A DNA stretch of 64,000 bases from Cognatishimia maritima (GCF_900129685.1 NZ_FQWM01000002.1:148654-212653); one strand, 5' to 3'. Counted from the stretch's first letter, positions 26,395-35,490 are shown. Notes: a model not told the origin generated them from the sequence alone. Made by a program: numbers and translations.

Positions 26395-27351
26395 ATGCTC
26401 TCTGTCCAAGACCTATCAATCCGTTTCCGCACGCCGGATGGCTATGTGCACGCGGTCAACGATGTCAGCTTTGACATCGCGGCCGGGCAAAAGCTGGCCA
26501 TTGTTGGGGAAAGCGGCTCGGGCAAATCCCAGATCGCCCTCTCGATCCTTGGGCTTTTGGCAAAGAACGCCGAGACCCGTGGGCGTATCCTGTTTGAAAA
26601 TCAGAACCTGCTCGATATGCCAACGTCGCGGATCAACAAGGTCCGCTCCAAGGAAATCAGCATTATTTTTCAGGACCCGATGAGTTCGCTGAACCCCTAT
26701 ATGACGGTGGAACGGCAGCTGAACGAAGTGCTGGAGTTGCACGAAGGCCTGCGCGGTCGGGCAGCGCGGGCACGCGTTCTGGAAGCGTTGGATGCAGTGC
26801 AAATTCCTGACGCGAAGAACCGCCTGAAAAGCTATCCGCATGAATTTTCTGGCGGGATGCGGCAGCGGATCGTGATCGCCATGGCCCTGCTCTGCCGTCC
26901 CAAGCTGATCCTCGCGGATGAACCCACGACAGCATTGGACGTCACCGTGCAGGCACAGATCATGCGACTGCTGGATGACATCCAAAAGGAATACGGCAGT
27001 TCGATCATGCTGATCACCCATGACCTCGGTGTGGTTGCGGGCTTCTGTGAGGAAACCTTAGTGCTTTACGGTGGCCGCGTAATGGAACGCGCCGAGACGC
27101 GCGCGATTTTCAACGCACCCAGCCATCCCTACACGCGGGGCTTGCTGCGCGCCGTCCCCAACATCCACGCGCAGGATGCACGGTTGCAAAGCATACCGGG
27201 TCAACCCCCCAACCAGTTGCATCCGCCCGAAGGATGCCCCTTTGCAGATCGCTGCTCTGACTCAAGAGACCCTTGCTTTAACAATCTGCCCCCCCTTGAT
27301 GCGGGCCGTCACCAACGCGCCTGCCTGCGCCCGGTTGAGGAGCTGAGCTGA
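26395..27351 (+). CDS. oppD: Oligopeptide ABC transporter ATPase
   Basis: A 318-residue ATPase that powers peptide import. Walker A GESGSGKSQ is near residue 40, the signature is EFSGGMRQR near 154, Walker B LILADEP near 172, and the H-loop THDLG near 206. The C-terminal region after residue 255 carries the oligopeptide-transporter extension with the cysteines of CPFADRC...DPCF, which bind a [4Fe-4S] cluster in relatives. Its stop shares a base with the oppF start. Confidence 0.93.
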   Translation: MLSVQDLSIRFRTPDGYVHAVNDVSFDIAAGQKLAIVGESGSGKSQIALSILGLLAKNAETRGRILFENQNLLDMPTSRINKVRSKEISIIFQDPMSSLNPYMTVERQLNEVLELHEGLRGRAARARVLEALDAVQIPDAKNRLKSYPHEFSGGMRQRIVIAMALLCRPKLILADEPTTALDVTVQAQIMRLLDDIQKEYGSSIMLITHDLGVVAGFCEETLVLYGGRVMERAETRAIFNAPSHPYTRGLLRAVPNIHAQDARLQSIPGQPPNQLHPPEGCPFADRCSDSRDPCFNNLPPLDAGRHQRACLRPVEELS

Positions 27352-28331
27352 TGACCGAAATGATTTCTGTTCACGACCTGTCGGTCGAATTCCAATTGTT
27401 GCAATCCAAAAAGTGGCCATGGTCCGACGCTGCCGTCCTAAAGGCTGTGAACGGCGTCAGCTTTTCTGTCGACGCCGGTAAGACACTTGGCGTTGTCGGC
27501 GAAAGTGGCTGCGGCAAGTCCACACTGGTCAGAGCGATTGCCGGGCTTGTCAAACCCTCTGCGGGCACTGTCACGCTGGAAGGTAAGCCTGTGAACTACA
27601 GTTCGCGCGCCGACCTCCAGGCGCTGCGCCGACGCGTGCAGATGATTTTTCAAGATCCTGTGGCGTCTTTGAACCCGCGCATGACCATCCGCGAGATCGT
27701 GGCCGAACCGCTGACCATGTTCTTCCCCGAGATGGACGCAGAGGCGCGGACCACCCGCGTCCATGCCTTACTGGATCGCGTCGGCATCCCACGCCGAAAC
27801 GCCAACCGCTATCCGCATGAGTTTTCGGGCGGGCAATGTCAGCGGATCGGGATCGCACGCGCCTTGGCGGCGGAACCCAAGGTCTTGCTCTGCGACGAAC
27901 CGGTCTCGGCGCTGGATGTTTCCATTCAAGCGCAGGTCGTCAACCTTTTGCAGGACCTGCAGCGCGACATGGGGCTGACCCTGATCTTTGTCGCCCACGA
28001 CCTTGGTGTCGTCCGGCATATCTCGGACGAAATTCTGGTGATGTATTTGGGCGGGATGATGGAAAAAGCTTCGGCGGATGATCTCGTCAATGATCCCCAG
28101 CATCCCTATACGCGCGCCTTGCTCTCTGCCGTGCCGGTTCCTGACCCGGATGCAAAATTGAACCCAGAGGTTCTGGATGGTGATCTGCCAAGCCCGCTTA
28201 ACCTGCCGACCGGGTGTCTCTTCCAATCGCGTTGCCCAAAACGGTTTGACCGCTGCACAGAACAACGCCCGCAGCCGCGCTTTGTCGGTGAGCGGCAAAA
28301 GGCTTGCCATTTGGAAGCGCTGACCGTCTAA
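27351..28331 (+). CDS. oppF: Oligopeptide ABC transporter ATPase
   Basis: A 326-residue second ATPase. Walker A is GESGCGKST (near residue 50), the signature EFSGGQCQRIGIARALA (near 160), Walker B VLLCDEP and the H-loop AHDLG. The C-terminal CLFQSRCPKRFDRC segment matches the OppF/DppF extension. It completes oppABCDF and is followed by a hairpin. Confidence 0.93.
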   Translation: MTEMISVHDLSVEFQLLQSKKWPWSDAAVLKAVNGVSFSVDAGKTLGVVGESGCGKSTLVRAIAGLVKPSAGTVTLEGKPVNYSSRADLQALRRRVQMIFQDPVASLNPRMTIREIVAEPLTMFFPEMDAEARTTRVHALLDRVGIPRRNANRYPHEFSGGQCQRIGIARALAAEPKVLLCDEPVSALDVSIQAQVVNLLQDLQRDMGLTLIFVAHDLGVVRHISDEILVMYLGGMMEKASADDLVNDPQHPYTRALLSAVPVPDPDAKLNPEVLDGDLPSPLNLPTGCLFQSRCPKRFDRCTEQRPQPRFVGERQKACHLEALTV

Positions 28332-28336
28332 CCCTA

Positions 28337-28363
28337 TTGCGGGCGGGGTCAAACCGCCCGCAA
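28337..28363 (+). terminator. Terminator-like hairpin after oppF
   Basis: TTGCGGGCGG and CCGCCCGCAA form a 10-bp perfect stem around a 7-base loop, 5 bases after the oppF stop. The U run is short (TTGT). Confidence 0.7.
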
Positions 28364-28412
28364 TTGTATGCAACTGCGTACTTTTAAAAGATAATTTTCG
28401 ATCCCTTTTCAG

Positions 28413-28425
28413 GTGCATTTTGCAC
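28413..28425. promoter_or_regulatory. Candidate operator upstream of the malyl-CoA lyase
   Basis: GTGCA-TTT-TGCAC is a perfect inverted repeat 130 bases before the lyase start, and a second perfect palindrome CTTTTAAAAG lies at 28381-28390 in an AT-rich stretch. Both fit a promoter region, but no regulator can be assigned. Confidence 0.35.
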
Positions 28426-28554
28426 AAATCTGTCGCAGACGCCGTATCGTCATCCGCTTTTCAGGGATCGCAATTTCGGAATCACCCTACGCTCCGAGAC
28501 CAGCAGGCACAGCCCGTGTCCGAAGAAACACCGATGGTCGGAGGAGTTACCCCC

Positions 28555-29532
28555 ATGAGTTTTCACCCCATTGAGCAGGCGCCAGCGCGCCTTAACCGCA
28601 GCGAACTGGCCGTGCCCGGCAGCCAACCCGGCATGTTCCAAAAGGCCGCCGATTCCGATGTCGACGTGATCTTCCTTGATCTCGAAGACGCGGTCGCACC
28701 GGATGAAAAAGAACAGGCCCGCAAGAACATCATTCAGGCTCTGAATGAAATTGACTGGGGTAAGAAAACCATGTCCGTTCGCATCAACGGTCTGGACACC
28801 CACTATATGTATCGCGACGTCGTCGACGTTGTGGAACAGGCAGGTGAACGCCTTGACCTGATCATGATCCCAAAGGTTGGCACCGCAGCAGACGTCTACG
28901 CCGTCGACATGATGGTCACTCAAATCGAAGATGCCAAGGGCTATAAGAAGCGCATCGGCTTTGAGCACATCATCGAAACCGCGCTCGGCATGCAAAACGT
29001 CCACGAGATTGCAGCCGCGTCTAAGCGCAACGAGTCGCTGCACTTCGGCGTCGCGGACTACGCGGCTTCAACCCGCGCACGCACGACCATCATCGGCGGC
29101 GTGAACAAAGACTATTCCGTGCTGACCGATCCAACTGAGGACGGCACGCGTGAAACCCATTGGGGCGACATGTGGCACTACGCTCTGGCACGTATGGTTG
29201 TTGCCGCCCGCGCCAACGGCCTGCGCCCCATCGACGGCCCGTTTGGCGACTTCCAAGATGCCGACGGGTACCGCGCCGCAGCCAAACGTGCTGCTGTTCT
29301 GGGCTGCGAAGGCAAATGGGCGATCCACCCAAGCCAGATCGCCTTGGCCAACGAAGTGATGAGCCCGTCTGACGCCGAAGTCACCAAGGCGCACCGCATC
29401 CTTGAAGCCATGGCCGAAGCAGAGGCCGCCGGCAAAGGCGCGGTCTCGCTGGACGGTCGCCTGATCGACTATGCATCGATCCGTCAGGCCGAAGTGCTGG
29501 TCGAAAAGGCCAAGCAGATCGCAGGCAACTGA
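28555..29532 (+). CDS. mclA: Malyl-CoA lyase (serine-cycle MclA type)
   Basis: A 325-residue HpcH/CitE-fold lyase that splits malyl-CoA into acetyl-CoA and glyoxylate, possibly also beta-methylmalyl-CoA. Family residues are in FLDLEDAVAPDEKEQARKN (Mg-binding acidic side), MSVRINGLDT, IPKVG and KWAIHPSQI. From memory, its N terminus (RSELAVPGSQP) and the DYSVLTD segment look closer to the methylotroph MclA than to the Rhodobacter ethylmalonyl-CoA-pathway Mcl1. A GGAGGAG ribosome site decides for the ATG at 28555. The gene stands alone, with its own terminator. Confidence 0.85.
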   Translation: MSFHPIEQAPARLNRSELAVPGSQPGMFQKAADSDVDVIFLDLEDAVAPDEKEQARKNIIQALNEIDWGKKTMSVRINGLDTHYMYRDVVDVVEQAGERLDLIMIPKVGTAADVYAVDMMVTQIEDAKGYKKRIGFEHIIETALGMQNVHEIAAASKRNESLHFGVADYAASTRARTTIIGGVNKDYSVLTDPTEDGTRETHWGDMWHYALARMVVAARANGLRPIDGPFGDFQDADGYRAAAKRAAVLGCEGKWAIHPSQIALANEVMSPSDAEVTKAHRILEAMAEAEAAGKGAVSLDGRLIDYASIRQAEVLVEKAKQIAGN

Positions 29533-29550
29533 TCTGCGCTGTAGCATTGG

Positions 29551-29584
29551 ATCGGGTCCCAACTGGGGCCCGATTTGCATTTTC
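29551..29584 (+). terminator. Terminator after the malyl-CoA lyase
   Basis: ATCGGGTCCC and GGGGCCCGAT pair over 10 bp (one G-U) around AACT and are followed by TTGCATTTT. Confidence 0.75.
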
Positions 29585-29620
29585 AGAACCGCTATTCCCT
29601 GCTTGTGCGTTCTCACATGA

Positions 29621-29642
29621 CTATCTATCTTCTGATAAATAG
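29621..29642. promoter_or_regulatory. TetR operator at the regulator's own promoter
   Basis: CTATCTATC-TTCT-GATAAATAG is a 22-bp inverted repeat with one mismatch, ending 17 bases before the TetR start. The same motif, CTATCTATC-N4-GATAGATA, stands before the GST-cupin-amine oxidase operon at 32692, which points to autoregulation plus control of that operon. Confidence 0.7.
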
Positions 29643-29659
29643 CCAAATGACCGAGCCCC

Positions 29660-30196
29660 ATGGACCGACGCACTGCAATTCTGGACTCCGCTGAACGCCG
29701 CGCGCGAAAAGGCGGCTATTACGGCTTTAGTTTCCGTGACATCGCCGAAGATGTCGGGGTCAAAAGCGCGAGTGTCCATTACCACTTCCCCACCAAAGAA
29801 GCGCTCGTCGAAGCACTCGGGGAGCGCTACTTAGAACGCGCGAAAGAGGCGCTTGGTAACCCGGCGGACCATCCCGGAGTCGAAGGGGTTCAGCGCGTAG
29901 CGGACCTGTTTCTGACCGCAAATGAAACTGATGACCTGATGTGCCTCTGCGGGATATTCGGCGCGGAACTTGCGGCTTTGCCAGCGGCCATACAGCCTAA
30001 AATCGCCGCTTACTTTGACTATTTGACAGAGTGGCTTACTGCCGCCTTGGGAGTTGGCGCAGAGCCAGCCCATGCCCAAGCTGTTGTTGCCGCGCTTGAG
30101 GGCGGGTTGATCCTGTCGCGCACCAAAGACGACCCTGCCGTATTGCGCACCATTGTTCAGCTATTGCAGACGGGCCAAAAGGTGCGCCTGAGCTAG
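29660..30196 (+). CDS. TetR/AcrR family transcriptional regulator
   Basis: A 178-residue repressor. The N-terminal helix-turn-helix is clear: FSFRDIAEDVGVKSASVHYH near residues 24-43, then FPTKEALVEALGERY. The C-terminal ligand domain contains CLCG near residue 95, a cysteine pair that might sense electrophiles. It converges on the amine oxidase gene (stops 4 bases apart by overlap) and its operator motif is repeated before that operon's first gene, a GST; it is therefore the likely repressor of the operon. Confidence 0.88.
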   Translation: MDRRTAILDSAERRARKGGYYGFSFRDIAEDVGVKSASVHYHFPTKEALVEALGERYLERAKEALGNPADHPGVEGVQRVADLFLTANETDDLMCLCGIFGAELAALPAAIQPKIAAYFDYLTEWLTAALGVGAEPAHAQAVVAALEGGLILSRTKDDPAVLRTIVQLLQTGQKVRLS

Positions 30197-31272
30197 GTTA
30201 ATTGAGCGATCAAATCTTTAGCGACTTGGTCGGCAGACTCCAACGCCCCTTCGAGCAACCCGCCCGAAACCGGGGCCAATTCCGTTCCAGCAAAATGCAG
30301 GCGTCCGTCCCAGAGATGCCGCAGAGAATTTGGCGCGCCATAGACGGGATGTGCCCGCAAAGGGGCATGGTCGGCTGCGGTTGTGGTGAACAGCTCCTGC
30401 GCCCAATCCTGCAGGATCACGTCGATTGGATCGGCTGCAGCCTCTCCGAACAATCGTTGCAACTGCGCGCGGACGGCTACAAGCAACGCGTCTCGATTGG
30501 TGCGCCGCGCAGCAGGCACGCCTATAAACCCAAAGAGCGCATAAGGCCCGCCGGTGGCAGGAGAGGCATCGTGAACTTCTACCATAGGTCCGCGCCGCGA
30601 CATGGCATCGCCAGATAGCCCCGCGTCGCGCCAGAACGGGCGTTCATACACTGCAAGCACCTTCGCCTGCCCTGCCATCCAAGTCGGGATATTGGCGAGG
30701 TCCTGCAACGCGCTTGTAGAAAGTGCAGGTTCAAATGTGATGCCCGCAGAAAGGCGCGGGGGCATTGCAAGCACGACATGTTTGCTGAGGTACGCGCTGC
30801 CATCGTTGATGTCGGATTGGATGCCGCCGTCGACCCGAGTGATCCGCTGCACATTGCTTTTCAATGCGACCACCCCATCAGGCAGGTCCACAGCCAGCCC
30901 GTCGCATAGCGCAGCCATGCCACCCTCTAGGCGGTAGGAGCCTTGCATCGACGCATACCCCTGCCCCCGAACCACGCGACCATGCTCGTCCTCAAAGGTC
31001 AGAATGCCGTCGCTAAACTGTTCAAACTTGCGCAACTCAAGGTCGCGAACCAGTTCCGCCATCAGCGGCTGGCCGTCCCAGAACCAGGCAGGGCCCATGT
31101 CAAAATACCCCTCCCCAAGCGTCTGAGTGTAAATGCGTCCGCCAATGCGGTCGCGCGCTTCCAAGACCTGTACGTCGAGCCCAACGGCTGTCAGCCGCCG
31201 CGTCAGTGCCAGACCGGTCAGCCCTGCCCCTACAATCAAAACGTCTTTGGTCATTGATATGTCCGCATTCAT
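30193..31272 (-). CDS. FAD-dependent amine oxidase family protein
   Basis: A 359-residue flavoprotein of the monoamine oxidase type. The dinucleotide-binding VLIVGAGLTGLALTRRL is at the N terminus, followed by EARDRIGGRIYT; the C-terminal FAD contact is LHFAGTELAPVSGGLLEGAL. The substrate is unknown. It is shorter than typical amine oxidases (about 450). Start at 31272 or at an ATG six codons later; neither has a clear ribosome site. It is the third gene of the GST-cupin-oxidase operon, 77 bases after the cupin. Confidence 0.8.
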   Translation of the reverse strand: MNADISMTKDVLIVGAGLTGLALTRRLTAVGLDVQVLEARDRIGGRIYTQTLGEGYFDMGPAWFWDGQPLMAELVRDLELRKFEQFSDGILTFEDEHGRVVRGQGYASMQGSYRLEGGMAALCDGLAVDLPDGVVALKSNVQRITRVDGGIQSDINDGSAYLSKHVVLAMPPRLSAGITFEPALSTSALQDLANIPTWMAGQAKVLAVYERPFWRDAGLSGDAMSRRGPMVEVHDASPATGGPYALFGFIGVPAARRTNRDALLVAVRAQLQRLFGEAAADPIDVILQDWAQELFTTTAADHAPLRAHPVYGAPNSLRHLWDGRLHFAGTELAPVSGGLLEGALESADQVAKDLIAQLT

Positions 31273-31349
31273 TCTAGCTGTTTCCGCAGAAACAGCATCA
31301 AGGCGTCGCGCACTACACGCAACGCCTCATGGTGTTGATAGGAAGCGAC

Positions 31350-32018
31350 CTAAGCGGCTGGCGCCTGGGCAAAGGGCAAATGGCCTGTCTTCATCCACAG
31401 CTTTGCGCCCTCTGCGCCGGCAACAGCGTTCAGCGGTTCACCCTCGGGCAAACGCAGCCAGCTATCGGTTTCAAGCTGATCCCCGGACTCACTCACCGAA
31501 CCGCCAAGCACCAGCACTTCGATCCCACCAGCGGCGTCAGAGGTCAGTTCGGCCCCGGCCTCCAACTGGTGATAAGTCACCGTCTCGCGGTCATCACTGT
31601 GCAAAGTTGCTGTCGCCACGCCACTCACTGGGTGCGCCAATTCGTCAGCCATTGACTTGCGAAACTGGGTCCGGTCCTCAAGGTCGAACTGCCAGAGTTT
31701 AACAAAGATCGTACAGCCGTCGTCAGACCGCGGCGTATGCTGCGAAGTCGGCGGATTGCGTACATAGGTGCCAACTGGAAAATCCCCGTGCTCGTCTTGA
31801 AAGACCCCATCCAGCACGATGAATTCTTCGCCCCCCGTATGGGTGTGTGCGGAAAAGTGGCTGCCCGGCGCGTAGCGCACAATGGTGGTGGCGCGCGCCA
31901 CCTCTGCACCGATCCGGTCCAACATGCGCCGATCAACACCCTTCATCGGAGAGGCCTGCCAATCCAACTGCGCCGCATGCACGACGACCCGTTTGGAAAA
32001 ATCAGAGTTCAATTCCAT
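31350..32018 (-). CDS. ChrR-like cupin protein
   Basis: A 222-residue protein of two cupin-like halves. The first holds the metal ligands in [18 protein letters not shown] (HxH then E) and the trailing His of PPTSQHTP; the second half is degenerate. It resembles the cupin domain of the anti-sigma factor ChrR but lacks its zinc-binding N-terminal domain, so it is a free-standing cupin, perhaps an enzyme or sensor in a reactive-compound detoxification route. The ATG at 32018 has a GAAGGAGA ribosome site. The middle gene of the operon. Confidence 0.78.
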   Translation of the reverse strand: MELNSDFSKRVVVHAAQLDWQASPMKGVDRRMLDRIGAEVARATTIVRYAPGSHFSAHTHTGGEEFIVLDGVFQDEHGDFPVGTYVRNPPTSQHTPRSDDGCTIFVKLWQFDLEDRTQFRKSMADELAHPVSGVATATLHSDDRETVTYHQLEAGAELTSDAAGGIEVLVLGGSVSESGDQLETDSWLRLPEGEPLNAVAGAEGAKLWMKTGHLPFAQAPAA

Positions 32019-32038
32019 GGTCTTCTCCTTCGTTTGCG

Positions 32039-32659
32039 TCAGCCCGACACCGATGGGCGCGCCGCGACGCGCGCGCGCCACTCCGTCAGATGGGTAAGGG
32101 TTTCGGGCACCTCGATCTTGGCGAAATCCGCAAAGGCCAGCCCGGCAAAAGCTGTGATATCAGCGACCGAGAAAGACTCCCCAGCCAGATAATCGGACGA
32201 GGCGAGCACACTGTCCAGATAGGCCATTGTCTGTTCCGCAGTGGCCTTTTGTCGATTGCCCCATACGGCGCATTGGTCCGTTTCCAGATCAGGACCCAAT
32301 CCCGGCGTTGCGTGATGAAAATAGGTCCCAACCGCGTTCAACAGCCCGTTTTCGGCCCGCAGGTTCATCATGGAGATCACGGCACGTTCTTTGGCGGTTG
32401 TACCTGTCAGGGAAGGCCCCTCAAACGACGCATCGATGTATTCGGTGATCGCGTTGCATTGCGAAATGCAGGTGCCGTCCTCAAGTTCCAGACAGGGTAC
32501 AACGGCGTCCGGGTTTTTCTGACGAAATGCTTCGGAGCGATGTTCACCCTGCATCACATCGATCGCAACAAATTCGACCGCATCCTGCGCGCCTTTTTCT
32601 GCAAGCGCAATGCGCACACGCGCCGGGTTTGGGAACCCTTCGACATCATAGATTTTCAT
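32039..32659 (-). CDS. Glutathione S-transferase family protein
   Basis: A 206-residue cytosolic GST. The thioredoxin-like N-terminal domain runs to about residue 80 with the cis-Pro region [20 protein letters not shown], where glutathione is bound. The C-terminal helical domain contains [16 protein letters not shown], the N-capping motif of GSTs. First gene of the operon repressed, by inference, by the TetR protein: its operator lies 33-54 bases upstream. Confidence 0.88.
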   Translation of the reverse strand: MKIYDVEGFPNPARVRIALAEKGAQDAVEFVAIDVMQGEHRSEAFRQKNPDAVVPCLELEDGTCISQCNAITEYIDASFEGPSLTGTTAKERAVISMMNLRAENGLLNAVGTYFHHATPGLGPDLETDQCAVWGNRQKATAEQTMAYLDSVLASSDYLAGESFSVADITAFAGLAFADFAKIEVPETLTHLTEWRARVAARPSVSG

Positions 32660-32691
32660 TATCGTATCCTAATTCGGCTATCAACTTTCAT

Positions 32692-32713
32692 CTATCTATC
32701 ACTAGATAGATAT
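32692..32713. promoter_or_regulatory. TetR operator before the GST-cupin-amine oxidase operon
   Basis: TATCTATC-ACTA-GATAGATA is a perfect 8+8 inverted repeat. It matches the site at 29621 before the TetR gene, which has one mismatch; the two share half-sites and the 4-base spacer. Confidence 0.75.
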
Positions 32714-32802
32714 CTGGAAAAGGATTCTTTCTGCGCCCATTCAAGGATCACCCAATCGTGAACCGGGTGGTAACCAGTCGCCGTGACCTCTCTGCGCCGG
32801 GC

Positions 32803-32834
32803 CACAAAAAAAGGGCGCCACAAGGGCGCCCTAA
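32803..32834 (-). terminator. Terminator of the tdm-tmoXVW operon
   Basis: On the minus strand, AGGGCGCC and GGCGCCCT pair perfectly around CTTGT and run into eight T. It lies 22 bases after the tmoW stop. Confidence 0.92.
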
Positions 32835-32855
32835 GTCTTCTACACGGGAAGTTTG

Positions 32856-34373
32856 TTATTTTTTACCGGCCACAATCCGGTCAAGGATCAAAGCACAGAA
32901 CAGGATGGCGAGACCCGCCAGAATACCCTGTCCGGCTGCCGCATATTGCAGCGCTTCCAGAACGTCCTCGCCCAGACCCTTCGCACCAATCAGAGAGGCC
33001 ACAACCACCATTGCCAGAGACAACAGGATGGTTTGGTTCACACCTGCCATGATGGTGTTGCGTGCCAGGGGAAGATCCACACGCCAGAGCAGATAGCGTG
33101 GGGTTGCACCAAAGGCCAAGGCGGCTTCGCGTACAGTCTCAGGCACCTGTTGCACACCCAGAACCGTAAAGCGGATCACAGGTGGCGAACCAAAGATCAT
33201 GGTCGCAACCACACCCGCTGGCTTACCGGAGCCAATGAAGGCAACAACCGGGATCAGGTAAACGAAGGACGGCATGGATTGCATGAAGTCCAAGATCGGC
33301 CTGATCACGGAATAGACTTTAGGACGACGCGCACAGTAGATGCCCAGCGGGATACCCAGCGTGATCGAGATCAACGCCGCTGCCCCCAGCAGAGCGATTG
33401 TGGTCATCGCTTTTTCCCAGAAGTCCAAGAGACCTAGGTATGCCAGCGCCGCACCGGTGAAGATTGCAACCCGAGCGCCCGCAGACAGGTACGCCAGCAT
33501 CACGATCACGAAGGCAACAACCGGCCATGGTGTGTCAACAAGCACAACCTCGATCCAATCGAGCAGCGTGCGCATGCCGAAGGTGATGGAGTCAAAGAAC
33601 CCACGTCCATGCAACTTCGTCCAGTCAAAGGCCGCCTGTACACCGTCACCGACATTCAAACGCCACTCGCGGTTGTTCGGGAAGGCCTTCAGGATGCCAA
33701 GTGCGTCAGGCTGCGCAAACTTGATGCTGGTCAAGATAACCACCATCGCAGACGCCGCTGCAGAGATGATCATGCGAGTGTCAGACCACCCACTTGCTAC
33801 GCTGCGATCAGACCGCCACTTGGCGAACTGCATTTCCAGCGTCCAGTTGGCCAACGCCGCGGTCAGGAGCTTCACTGCCAGAAGCAGGATGATCCCCACC
33901 ATAAAGAAGAACGTTCCGGTACTATCTGCGGTCGCTGCGGCCTGTTGTGCGCCTGACAAGGCTCCCTCTAGGCTTTCGGAAGCACGCTTCAACGCATCCA
34001 GAGAACTCGACCCCGAGGATTCCGCCGCCGCAATCTGCTGGCGACGCAGTTCCAGAGTCTGCGCGATCTGCTCTGCCCGTTCACGATACTCGCGACCGAG
34101 GTCCCCAAACAGACCCATACCGATCTGGATATACGCCATGGTTTCCAGCAACAGGAATCCGAGCATCCAGTTCCACAACCCGCGTGCGCCAAACCAGACC
34201 GGACCCAGCAGGCCAGCCATCCAGTTCAACGTGAAACGATACCCCGGCGCTTTCATCATGACGCCAAAGATCTGTTTATAGTAGTCTGCGTTCTTGCCGA
34301 CGAACTGTTCGATCAGACCGTTCAAGCGTTCGGCGGTTTCAGGTTTGATGTCTTGGTTAGATACACCTTGCAT
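32856..34373 (-). CDS. tmoW: TMAO ABC transporter permease
   Basis: A 505-residue permease of the glycine betaine/TMAO importer class. The C-terminal third carries the typical coupling loop VREAALAFGATPRYLLWRVD (near residue 420). The N-terminal part is long: two early hydrophobic segments flank a charged stretch near residues 90-140 rich in Ala, Glu and Ser, likely a coiled coil. The ATG at 34373 has an AGGGGG ribosome site; a TTG two codons upstream is less likely. Assigned to TMAO because it is co-transcribed with tdm. Confidence 0.83.
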   Translation of the reverse strand: MQGVSNQDIKPETAERLNGLIEQFVGKNADYYKQIFGVMMKAPGYRFTLNWMAGLLGPVWFGARGLWNWMLGFLLLETMAYIQIGMGLFGDLGREYRERAEQIAQTLELRRQQIAAAESSGSSSLDALKRASESLEGALSGAQQAAATADSTGTFFFMVGIILLLAVKLLTAALANWTLEMQFAKWRSDRSVASGWSDTRMIISAAASAMVVILTSIKFAQPDALGILKAFPNNREWRLNVGDGVQAAFDWTKLHGRGFFDSITFGMRTLLDWIEVVLVDTPWPVVAFVIVMLAYLSAGARVAIFTGAALAYLGLLDFWEKAMTTIALLGAAALISITLGIPLGIYCARRPKVYSVIRPILDFMQSMPSFVYLIPVVAFIGSGKPAGVVATMIFGSPPVIRFTVLGVQQVPETVREAALAFGATPRYLLWRVDLPLARNTIMAGVNQTILLSLAMVVVASLIGAKGLGEDVLEALQYAAAGQGILAGLAILFCALILDRIVAGKK

Positions 34374-34385
34374 AGTCAATCCCCC

Positions 34386-35438
34386 TTACGCCTGGCTGTC
34401 TTGGATCGCGCGGATCAGACCCGCACGGTTGATCACGCCAACGGTTTTGTTGTCGCCGTCGGTGACCGCGACGATGCCATGACCATCCACGCAGAGGGTC
34501 ATCAGATCGCTGAGGTCCATATCAGGACGGGCCGCCTGCGCGTCCGGAGGCAGATCGCCATGTTTGGCTTTGAACTCATCCACCGGCTGCATCACGGAAT
34601 GCGCAAAGATCATGTTCAGTTTCGAGATGCCCGCCACAAAGTCAGACACATATTCATCCGCCGGATTGAGAATGATTTCTTCCGGTGTGCCGATCTGTAC
34701 AATCCGGCCGTCTTTCATAATCGCGATGCGGTGACCGATACGGATCGCCTCATCCAGATCGTGGGTGATGAACATGGTTGTTTTTTTCAAGCTGTTCGAC
34801 AACTCCATGAACTGGTCCTGCAACTGTTTGCGGATCAGCGGGTCAAGCGCCGAAAACGGTTCATCCATCAGCATGATATGCGGGTCAGAAGCAATGGCGC
34901 GGGCCAGGCCTACACGTTGCTGCATACCGCCCGACAGTTCGTGGGCGTATTTGTCTTCCCAGCCGGTCAGTTCCACAAGGTCCAAAACGCGGTCGGCTTC
35001 TTCCCAACGACGCGCTTTGCCTGTGCCACGAATTTCCAGCGGCATCGCCACGTTATCGCGCACGGTCCGGTGCGGCATCAGGCCAAAGTTCTGGAAAACC
35101 ATCGCCACGCGACGATTTCGCAGGTCCCGCAGGCCTTCGGCGTTCAGGCCCATGACATCTTCACCACCGATCATAATCTGGCCGGCAGTCGGTTCCAGAA
35201 GGCGGTTAACGTGGCGCACCAGCGTGGATTTACCGGACCCGGATAGGCCCATCACGCAGAACAGTTCGCCTGTTTCGATTTCAAAGCTGGCGTCCGCGAC
35301 GCCAACAACGCAGTTGTAGCGCTCCAAAACCTCAGCCTTTGACAGGCCTTCGGCATGGATGGCTTCCAGCGCCTCTTTGGAGCGGTCGCCAAACACTTTC
35401 CAGACGCCTTTGGCGTCAATTGCAATCTCTTTGTCCAT
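34386..35438 (-). CDS. tmoV: TMAO ABC transporter ATPase
   Basis: A 350-residue ATPase of the OpuAA/ProV type. Walker A GLSGSGKST is near residue 67, the signature ELSGGMQQRVGLARA near 164 and Walker B IMLMDEP near 187; the C-terminal part, from about 280, looks like CBS-type regulatory repeats. The ATG at 35438 has the ribosome site GGGGATAGG. It lies 12 bases before tmoW and is separated from tmoX by a palindromic hairpin. Confidence 0.87.
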   Translation of the reverse strand: MDKEIAIDAKGVWKVFGDRSKEALEAIHAEGLSKAEVLERYNCVVGVADASFEIETGELFCVMGLSGSGKSTLVRHVNRLLEPTAGQIMIGGEDVMGLNAEGLRDLRNRRVAMVFQNFGLMPHRTVRDNVAMPLEIRGTGKARRWEEADRVLDLVELTGWEDKYAHELSGGMQQRVGLARAIASDPHIMLMDEPFSALDPLIRKQLQDQFMELSNSLKKTTMFITHDLDEAIRIGHRIAIMKDGRIVQIGTPEEIILNPADEYVSDFVAGISKLNMIFAHSVMQPVDEFKAKHGDLPPDAQAARPDMDLSDLMTLCVDGHGIVAVTDGDNKTVGVINRAGLIRAIQDSQA

Positions 35439-35464
35439 CCTATCCCCGGGGTTCAATTGTTCTG

Positions 35465-35490
35465 GCTCCGGTTGCTGTAGCAACCGGAGC
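35465..35490 (-). repeat. 26-bp palindromic hairpin between tmoX and tmoV
   Basis: GCTCCGGTTGCT-GT-AGCAACCGGAGC is a perfect palindrome with 12-base arms. No U run follows on the minus strand, so it is more likely an mRNA-stabilising hairpin at the 3' end of the binding-protein message than a terminator. Confidence 0.75.

Noticed and set aside
28420-28554. An N-terminal extension of the malyl-CoA lyase
   Set aside because: The family starts at MSFHPI-like residues and a strong GGAGGAG site precedes the ATG at 28555; the extension covers the promoter palindrome.
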